Assembly: GCA_020426085.1 (NCBI GenBank)
Contig: JAGQQP010000122.1
Span: forward strand, 1 to 9,371
Origin: Planctomycetaceae bacterium
GTDB taxonomy: Bacteria > Planctomycetota > Planctomycetia > Planctomycetales > Planctomycetaceae
Length of the DNA stretch: 9,371 bases
Direction: 5' to 3'
Part shown: piece after piece, positions 1 to 4,731 of the stretch
Position numbering within the stretch: the first letter of the stretch is position 1
Layout of the letters: the number at the start of each line of letters is the position of its first letter
The notes under the pieces: model-generated
Seen by the model: only the letters and a program-made list of their open reading frames with translations
What the model was told of the DNA's origin: nothing
The model's database searches: none
Made by a program: the position numbers and the translations under genes

Positions 1-603
1 GGAATATTTTTTTTTTTTTTTTTTTAAACGGGTTTCGTCGGTGTATTCGTCCAGGTCTTTGCGCAGATGCAGGCGAATGGATGTGCCGCGCGGCAGGTCG
101 GCCTGTGGTTCGATGGTGAAGGACCCGGTTCCATCCGATTCCCATTTGTAGCCGGCTTCGTCCTGATAACTGCGGGTGAGGACTTCCACTTTATCGGCCA
201 GCATGAAGGCGGAATAAAAACCGACGCCGAATTTACCGATCAGAGAGACTTCTTCTTTCTGGTCGCCGGCTGCTTTGCTTAAGAAGTCCAGTGAACCGCT
301 GTGAGCGATAGTACCGATGTTCTCAATCAGTTCATCGTGTGTCATGCCGACGCCATTATCGACAATCGCGAGAATCCGGTTTTCGGAATCGGGTTCCAGG
401 CGGATTTCCAGCGGTTGATCCTCTTTGGCCGATTCATCGGTCAGCGAGATGAATCGAAATTTGTCCAACGCATCGGAGGCATTTGAAATGAGTTCCCGGA
501 TTGCGATTTCCCGGTTCTGGTAAAGGGAGTGTGAGAGCAAATCCAGAAGTTTTTTGATTTCAGCCTGAAAGGTAAATTTTTCGGGTGCGGTTTTTTCGTT
601 CAT
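1..603 (-). CDS. htpG: HtpG, Hsp90-family molecular chaperone (N-terminal part, cut by the window edge)
   Basis: ATP-dependent cytosolic chaperone that binds and remodels client proteins as a dimer. The window holds the first 201 codons, which cover most of the GHKL-type ATPase domain. Visible motifs are the catalytic-glutamate and Mg-binding-asparagine segment REIAIRELISNASDA (E37, N41), the nucleotide-binding DNGVGM (82-87), the lid segment GTIAHSGS (97-104) and the glycine-rich GKFGVGFYSAFM (123-134). The ATG at 603 gives the N-terminus MNEKTAPEKFTFQAEI, matching the family start, where a beta strand leads into a helix. The rest of the protein (bacterial family length about 620-640 residues) lies beyond position 1. 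The last visible codons are odd: RL is followed by six lysines and then YS, produced by a 19-base homopolymer. The gene is transcribed away from the isomerase gene. A strong promoter lies about 100 bases upstream. No clear Shine-Dalgarno sequence is seen. Identification is near certain. Confidence 0.97.
   Translation of the reverse strand, partial: MNEKTAPEKFTFQAEIKKLLDLLSHSLYQNREIAIRELISNASDALDKFRFISLTDESAKEDQPLEIRLEPDSENRILAIVDNGVGMTHDELIENIGTIAHSGSLDFLSKAAGDQKEEVSLIGKFGVGFYSAFMLADKVEVLTRSYQDEAGYKWESDGTGSFTIEPQADLPRGTSIRLHLRKDLDEYTDETRLKKKKKKYS
7..25. repeat. 19-base T homopolymer (A tract in the htpG sense strand)
   Basis: There are nineteen consecutive T on the plus strand. On the coding strand of htpG this gives the last base of a TTA codon and six AAA codons, in frame. 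It is by far the longest homopolymer in the window; the next longest is a run of 8 T near 5251. It may be an assembly or sequencing artefact, or a slippage-prone tract. Confidence 0.95.
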
Positions 604-702
604 GGTCTTACTCAAAATCAAATCGTGTTAAAGTCAACAGTCGTTTTATTGAAATGCGAGAAAGAAACAGTTTTCCCGCTGACAGTACTGATCCTGCTCT
701 GT

Positions 703-731
703 TTTATAAAAGGATTGAGTTTTATTGTAAA
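703..731 (-). promoter_or_regulatory. Sigma-70-type promoter for htpG
   Basis: On the minus strand TTTACA (726-731) is followed after exactly 17 bases by TATAAA (703-708). These match 4 of 6 -35 and 5 of 6 -10 consensus bases at optimal spacing. It faces htpG, and the expected start near 695 would give a leader of about 92 bases. No CIRCE-type inverted repeat was seen around it, so HrcA control is not supported. Planctomycete promoter consensus is less well known, so function is inferred. Confidence 0.55.
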
Positions 732-784
732 GCAGCCGGCTCGCTCTGCTTGTGTGGTTGATTCAGAAATCGGCGAAAAGTGGT

Positions 785-814
785 TTGTAATCTCTCTCGT
801 GAATCAGTAATAAT
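785..814 (+). promoter_or_regulatory. Candidate promoter for the isomerase/epimerase gene
   Basis: TTGTAA (785-790) lies 18 bases before AATAAT (809-814). These match 4 of 6 and 5 of 6 consensus bases. It would leave a 5' leader of about 80 bases containing an imperfect inverted repeat. This is a weak prediction based on hexamer matches in an AT-rich stretch. Confidence 0.3.
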
Positions 815-820
815 AGGTAA

Positions 821-862
821 GATCAATGAGCCGGGAAGAGATCTGAACTTTTCTCAGTGATC
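821..862. repeat. Imperfect inverted repeat in the leader of the isomerase gene
   Basis: Arms GATCAATGAG (821-830) and CTCAGTGATC (853-862) are complementary at 9 of 10 positions and are separated by 22 bases. It lies just downstream of the candidate plus-strand promoter and about 40 bases before the start codon. It could be an operator for a dimeric regulator or an mRNA hairpin. A chance match cannot be excluded. Confidence 0.3.
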
Positions 863-886
863 GATTCATTCCGTATCAAACTACCC

Positions 887-892
887 TGGAGA
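887..892 (+). promoter_or_regulatory. Ribosome binding site of the isomerase gene
   Basis: TGGAGA lies 8 bases before the ATG at 901. It supports that start, which also places the twin-arginine motif at residues 6-7. Confidence 0.6.
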
Positions 893-900
893 CAGCAGAC

Positions 901-1794
901 ATGGACTTTTACTCACGCCGCGACTTTTTAAAAACAGCAGCTGCCGGAAGCGTTTTGGCATTAGGCAGTGGACTGTCGAGTTCCGTGTTTGCAGAAAAAA
1001 AATCACCAAAGCAGGCCCAGTATGGTCTGGTGACTTACCAGTGGGCCAAGGACTGGGATCTGCCGACCCTGTTGAAGAATTGTGAGACAGCGAATGTCCT
1101 GGGCGTCGAATTGAGAACCACGCATGCCCATGGCGTCGAACGTACATTGACCGACGCGCAGCGTAAGGAAGTTGCGAAACGATTTGCGGACAGTCCGGTT
1201 ACATTAGTCGGGATTGGCAGCAATGAACGCTATGACAGTCCCGATCCGATTGTATTAAAGAAGGCAATTGCCGATACGAAGGACTTTATCAAACTCAGCC
1301 ACGATGTTGGCGGAACGGGAGTCAAGGTGAAACCCGATTCCTTCCATGTAGGGGTTCCCGAAAGTGTGACGATCGAACAGATCGGTAAAGCGCTGAATGA
1401 ACTGGGAGAATTTGGTCAGGGTTTCGGTCAGCAGATTCGACTGGAAGTGCACGGCAAATGTGCCCATCTGCCTACGATTCGAAAAATCCTGGATGTCGCC
1501 GTTCATCCAAACGTAGCCATCTGCTGGAACTGCAATAAGCAGGACCTGGAGGGGGCCGGGCTGGCCGCGAATTTTGCGATGGTCAAAGATCGCTTAGGTG
1601 ATACGACACATATTCACGATCTGCTGAATAACCCTTATCCACACAAGGAGTTTTTCAAGTTGATGGCAGACGCGAATTATACGGGTTGGCTGATGCTCGA
1701 AGAAGGGAAGCTGCCCGCAACAGATACAGTAGCTGCATTAGCAGAGCAACGAAAAGTCTTCGATAAAATGTGGGCCCAGGCACAGGACAGCTGA
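901..1794 (+). CDS. Tat-exported sugar phosphate isomerase/epimerase-like TIM-barrel protein
   Basis: Predicted exported member of the xylose-isomerase-like TIM-barrel superfamily (AP endonuclease 2 type), probably acting on a sugar or cyclitol; the substrate is unknown. The 297-residue protein opens with a twin-arginine signal: SRRDFLK (5-11), a hydrophobic stretch (12-30) and a likely cleavage after VFA (residue 31), so it should be exported already folded. The barrel follows from about residue 40. Candidate metal ligands match the family order: E182 and H184 in LEVHG, N210 in CWNCNK, H237/H239 in THIHDL, and E267/E268 near the C-terminus. Where classic epimerases carry an aspartate on the middle strand, this protein appears to have asparagine, so catalysis or metal binding may differ. 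Start choice rests on the Shine-Dalgarno sequence and the Tat motif. It is a single gene, divergent from htpG and convergent with csrA. Family is fairly sure; exact reaction is not. Confidence 0.85.
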   Translation: MDFYSRRDFLKTAAAGSVLALGSGLSSSVFAEKKSPKQAQYGLVTYQWAKDWDLPTLLKNCETANVLGVELRTTHAHGVERTLTDAQRKEVAKRFADSPVTLVGIGSNERYDSPDPIVLKKAIADTKDFIKLSHDVGGTGVKVKPDSFHVGVPESVTIEQIGKALNELGEFGQGFGQQIRLEVHGKCAHLPTIRKILDVAVHPNVAICWNCNKQDLEGAGLAANFAMVKDRLGDTTHIHDLLNNPYPHKEFFKLMADANYTGWLMLEEGKLPATDTVAALAEQRKVFDKMWAQAQDS

Positions 1795-1838
1795 AAGCAG
1801 CTCCCGCACGCCTGGTGAAGTGGAAAGGGAGACTGCTT
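1795..1838. terminator. Hairpin between convergent genes, possible bidirectional terminator
   Basis: AAGCAGCTCCC (1795-1805) pairs with GGGAG-A-CTGCTT (1827-1838), giving 11 base pairs with one bulged A and a 21-base loop. It starts right after the TGA of the isomerase gene and overlaps the first bases of the csrA stop codon from the other side. There is no T tract on either strand, so it is not a typical intrinsic terminator. It could still stabilise 3' ends or help termination between the converging transcripts. Confidence 0.4.
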
Positions 1839-2034
1839 ACGAAGTTTCGCAGTTGGTGTTGTCGTGCTCGCTCTGTTCTTTGATGGCGGCGTAGACTTCT
1901 TCCCGATGCACGGTCACATCTTTTGGTGCTTCAATACCAAGTCGTACTTTATCGTTTTTGATTTCAATCACCATTAATGTGATCGAATCTCCAATTATAA
2001 TCTTTTCGTCTTTTTTTCGGCTGAGGACAAGCAT
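1837..2034 (-). CDS. csrA: Carbon storage regulator CsrA (RsmA), RNA-binding global regulator
   Basis: Small dimeric RNA-binding protein that recognises GGA motifs in mRNA leaders and usually blocks translation or alters mRNA stability. In bacteria it governs carbon flow, motility and surface lifestyle. The 65-residue product starts MLVLSRKKDEKIIIGD and carries the conserved RNA-contacting ends: L4 and R6 on the first strand and VHREEVY (42-48, R44) on the last strand. The core APKDVTVHREE matches the family closely. The tail after residue 52 is polar and variable, as is usual. The frame is open upstream to an ATG at 2097, which would add 21 residues. The ATG at 2034 is chosen because it gives the canonical N-terminus and has AGGGA 6 bases upstream. 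The gene is probably monocistronic, about 243 bases downstream of the MOSC gene. Whether this organism uses a CsrA antagonist such as FliW or a small RNA cannot be seen here. Confidence 0.95.
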   Translation of the reverse strand: MLVLSRKKDEKIIIGDSITLMVIEIKNDKVRLGIEAPKDVTVHREEVYAAIKEQSEHDNTNCETS

Positions 2035-2040
2035 CGCGAT

Positions 2041-2086
2041 TCCCTGCGAATAAATGAGGGGAACTTCTTCGTTACAGGCTTCCTCC
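2041..2086 (-). promoter_or_regulatory. csrA ribosome binding site plus GGA motifs, candidate autoregulatory leader
   Basis: On the minus strand the leader has GGAGGA (2081-2086) and, 35 bases further on, AGGGA (2041-2045), which is also the Shine-Dalgarno sequence of csrA. CsrA dimers bind paired GGA sites, and one site over the ribosome binding site is the known arrangement for autorepression in several bacteria. The motifs are seen; the autoregulation is inferred. Confidence 0.4.
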
Positions 2087-2211
2087 AAAATGACCATCTG
2101 GTCATGTTCAGAAAAAGCGACACTTGAAACTTAGCGTACTGTTTTCAGGGTGTCTGCTGCGATCTTGTAAAAATGCAGTGTATTCCACTAAGCGATTCGC
2201 CTCAGGAATCA

Positions 2212-2220
2212 GTTATAGCA
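2212..2220 (-). promoter_or_regulatory. Candidate extended -10 promoter for csrA
   Basis: On the minus strand TG-C-TATAAC forms an extended -10 element (TG at 2219-2220, hexamer at 2212-2217). No good -35 box is present at 17-18 bases. It would give a leader of about 170 bases before the csrA start. A perfect TATAAT on the same strand at 2263-2268, just after the MOSC stop codon, is an alternative, also without a convincing -35 box. The csrA upstream region (2035-2277) contains no other gene that I can support. Confidence 0.3.
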
Positions 2221-2277
2221 GTTGTGCCGTTTATAGTTTCTCAATTCTGGGAGTCTGTTCGGATTATAACCCGGGCC

Positions 2278-3069
2278 TTAATTGAGGATTTTCAGCGGAG
2301 CTCCCACGTGTAGCCGTAAAGAAACATCATTTTGAAAGGCAGCAAGCCTGGTGTTGACGGCCAGTCGGTACATGTTTTGAAACAGGCTGCGATCTCCCCA
2401 GGCTGGAAAAGTTTCCTGTCGTTTCCGGATAAACGTCTTCATAAACTGAGGGTCAGTGTCTCCCGACCAGGGAGAGCGGGAGGGAACCACACAGCGTTTA
2501 CAGGGGTTCGATCCTGTGAAGGTGACAGCGCCAATCTGAAACTGCACCGGTGGATCTTCAGCTGCATAAAGACGATCTTCGCAGAAGGGCAGGTCGCCGT
2601 TAAATTCCAGGTTGGCGCGAAAACGGAGTCGCAGTTCTTCGACGGAAATCTCCGGGAACCACCGCGCCAGTTCTTCGTACGTCTGCGTACTGATAATCGT
2701 CGGGCCTGACGCTGCCAGGTCATCCGGAAAACCGGTCGCGCGGTTCTCCTGAATACATACTTTGGTCTGAAAATAATCGCTGAACCAGGCTTCGAGTTCA
2801 GGCTGCTCGGTAGCCAGCGGGAAACGGACGGATTTGATTGACTGCTGTGGGACAGAAAGCTGGATCGATGGTTCAGCGAGATCGAACTCTGCGCGGATTT
2901 GATGAATGGACGGGTACTGTTTACCGTTGATGAGTTTGCCTGATTCATCGAACAGGGCAAACTGACGATCGCCTGTCAGTGCACCACTGGGGAGAAGTGC
3001 GGCCTGATCGATACAAACCGGGTCCAGTGACTTCACAGGATAGACGGAGATGGAAGAGAGCGTCCACAT
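2278..3069 (-). CDS. MOSC-domain protein with N-terminal beta-barrel domain (YcbX/mARC type)
   Basis: Probable cytoplasmic molybdenum-cofactor-binding reductase component. Relatives (bacterial YcbX, eukaryotic mARC) reduce N-hydroxylated compounds with an electron-transfer partner; the substrate here is unknown. The 263-residue protein has the MOSC N-terminal barrel, marked by ISVYPVKSL (7-15) and LTGDRQFALFD (31-41). The MOSC domain follows from about residue 115, with STQTYEEL (127-134), RLRFRANLEF (147-156) and PFCEDRL (161-167). The key segment SNPCKRCVVPSRSP has C190 and C193; the second cysteine aligns with the Moco-ligating cysteine of the family. There is no C-terminal ferredoxin domain like that of E. 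coli YcbX, so electrons would have to come from another protein. It lies 29 bases after the preceding gene and is likely the last gene of the four-gene operon. No Shine-Dalgarno sequence is visible before the ATG, but the start matches the family. Confidence 0.88.
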   Translation of the reverse strand: MWTLSSISVYPVKSLDPVCIDQAALLPSGALTGDRQFALFDESGKLINGKQYPSIHQIRAEFDLAEPSIQLSVPQQSIKSVRFPLATEQPELEAWFSDYFQTKVCIQENRATGFPDDLAASGPTIISTQTYEELARWFPEISVEELRLRFRANLEFNGDLPFCEDRLYAAEDPPVQFQIGAVTFTGSNPCKRCVVPSRSPWSGDTDPQFMKTFIRKRQETFPAWGDRSLFQNMYRLAVNTRLAAFQNDVSLRLHVGAPLKILN

Positions 3070-3098
3070 GGTGTTATAGTTTATTTTAGTATGAGAGA

Positions 3099-4688
3099 TC
3101 AGCGTTTTTTATCGTTTCCTGAAAGCTGTTTTAAATCCTGAATTTCGGTTTTCAGATCGATGATGCCTGTCGGACTCAGGAAACGGTCGATCCGGTCTCC
3201 CGTTTCGCGACAGAGGCTCGCGATGCGTACCTGTGCGGCTCTGTTATTCTGTGCCTGAGCAGCTTCGATCGCAGAAACGCGAATGATGTTCAATTTATCC
3301 TGAAAGATTTTTCTCGGTGAGAGTTCACTTTCCAGTTCGCGGATGCCGGTATTGACTTTGTCCCAGTCTTCGCTTTTGGCCCACCTGCGGATGCGAGACA
3401 TTTTCATCGAGAGCTCGGCGACCGCTTCGATGAGTTCTCCGTTGAATACCGCCAGTTCTCCTTCTACGCCGAGTCGAATTCGATCATCGGGAATCTGGAT
3501 TGAGATCTGTGAATCAATGCCGGGCAGATAAGGGACATTGGCGACCAGGGCTTTTCCACTGCGGATATAAAGCCAGACCAGCGGTTGCTGGGGGTCGGCG
3601 TTGATGTCGATTGTGCCACTCCGATTGGTCAGAAACTCACTCGTGACGTAATCGGGTTCTTTCAGCGGCTTTTTAGTTTCTTCGCTCTCTTTTTTCGCCG
3701 CAATCTGCAGCTGGCGGACTTCCTGTGGATTGAGTGGTGACAGCTGGACTTTCATGCCGGCGTAAGTTTGAGTCGAAGTCCCCCGAGGGATCAATGATAA
3801 TTCTGTTTCCGGATAACGGGGCTGAACCTGGAGGGCCAGCGTTTCGACGCGCCGCCGACTGCCACCCAGGATGCCCCGCAGGCCGGAGGTGACAGAACAG
3901 GTCGCATGCTTGCGATCCACTTCTTCAATTTCGAGATAGGTCCAGGGAATCATCTGGATATTCTTGACTTCTCTGTCTCGATTCAGATAGCGGAAAAATG
4001 GCAGAAAGTAGGAATTGGGTTGTATCGTGGCAACGCCGGGATCGGGGGTGAGATACTGGCTGGCCTGCTCGCTGACGGTGACCTGTTCTCCTTCAACCGT
4101 TTCAATGCTGAGGACTGAGGAAAACAGATCACGCAGTATATCAAATGTAGTCTCCGCCAGAAACAGTTTTTGATAGGTGGTCTTTTCAGAGAGTGGGCTG
4201 AGTCGTTGTGAATAATAATCGAACTCTCTACCTGAAATGCGATAGCCGATGCCCGCCGGTTCAATGGCAATCAGAAACAGTTTCTCAAAAGGCTGCTGCG
4301 GGTAGCGTTTAAGGATCTGTTCTGGTTGTAAACGAGATAAACCAGTGGAAGTACAAAGTGGCAACCAGCGGTTCTCGAAGATGCCTGTGTTCGCATCTGC
4401 CTGGGTAATACCAGGTTCTTTCAACAGCCATTTTTCCCCCACGGAACGCTCAATGATCTGATATAACTGTTGCTGCAGATACTGGCGTTCATATTCGTCG
4501 AGTCTGGCTTGCGGATCGCAGGCAATTTCGATGCGGGTCCGGTACGGCTTCAGGCTGATATGCAGGTTTGAAGCTATAGTGGTCTCAGCAGGATCTGCCT
4601 GCGCGTAAAGCGGTCCTGTCGCGGGAGCAGAGAGCATCCCGAGCATGAGAAGGCAGTAATAAAATTTCAAACCAGTGAACTGAGACAT
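3099..4688 (-). CDS. Secreted protein of unknown function, third gene of the envelope operon
   Basis: I do not recognise this 529-residue protein. It begins with a Sec signal peptide: a hydrophobic core at about 6-22 and likely cleavage after AQA (29-31). The mature protein has a mixed alpha/beta region (about 40-320) with regular strands and a long helix near 60-82. A charged linker rich in K and E follows at about 330-345. Residues 348-408 contain TNRSGTIDI and an alternating beta pattern resembling a carboxypeptidase-regulatory-like beta-sandwich (inference only). The C-terminal part (about 413-529) is helical, rich in A, R, E and L, and ends in a lysine-rich tail. The frame is open to an ATG at 4799, but that would overlap the upstream gene and hide the signal peptide. 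The ATG at 4688 is preferred, with GGAA upstream. The gap to the upstream gene is 43 bases, consistent with co-transcription. Confidence 0.75.
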   Translation of the reverse strand: MSQFTGLKFYYCLLMLGMLSAPATGPLYAQADPAETTIASNLHISLKPYRTRIEIACDPQARLDEYERQYLQQQLYQIIERSVGEKWLLKEPGITQADANTGIFENRWLPLCTSTGLSRLQPEQILKRYPQQPFEKLFLIAIEPAGIGYRISGREFDYYSQRLSPLSEKTTYQKLFLAETTFDILRDLFSSVLSIETVEGEQVTVSEQASQYLTPDPGVATIQPNSYFLPFFRYLNRDREVKNIQMIPWTYLEIEEVDRKHATCSVTSGLRGILGGSRRRVETLALQVQPRYPETELSLIPRGTSTQTYAGMKVQLSPLNPQEVRQLQIAAKKESEETKKPLKEPDYVTSEFLTNRSGTIDINADPQQPLVWLYIRSGKALVANVPYLPGIDSQISIQIPDDRIRLGVEGELAVFNGELIEAVAELSMKMSRIRRWAKSEDWDKVNTGIRELESELSPRKIFQDKLNIIRVSAIEAAQAQNNRAAQVRIASLCRETGDRIDRFLSPTGIIDLKTEIQDLKQLSGNDKKR

Positions 4689-4731
4689 TAAATTTCCAAA
4701 TTTAAACTGACGATAGCAGAAGCAACACCAT

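Noticed and set aside
632..637. TTGACT on the minus strand as a -35 box for htpG
   Set aside because: The -10 position would be TGAGTA and only a few bases from the start codon, leaving no sensible leader.
625..810. Small plus-strand open frame of 61 codons between htpG and the isomerase gene
   Set aside because: No ribosome binding site, no recognisable protein character, and it covers the promoter region of the divergent genes.
2332..2709. Open frame of 125 codons antisense to the MOSC gene
   Set aside because: It mirrors a clearly real gene with conserved MOSC motifs on the other strand; its own translation has no recognisable domain or start signal.
2439..2960. Open frame of 173 codons in another frame on the same strand as the MOSC gene
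   Set aside because: Serine- and arginine-rich composition typical of an out-of-frame shadow; the MOSC frame carries all the family motifs.
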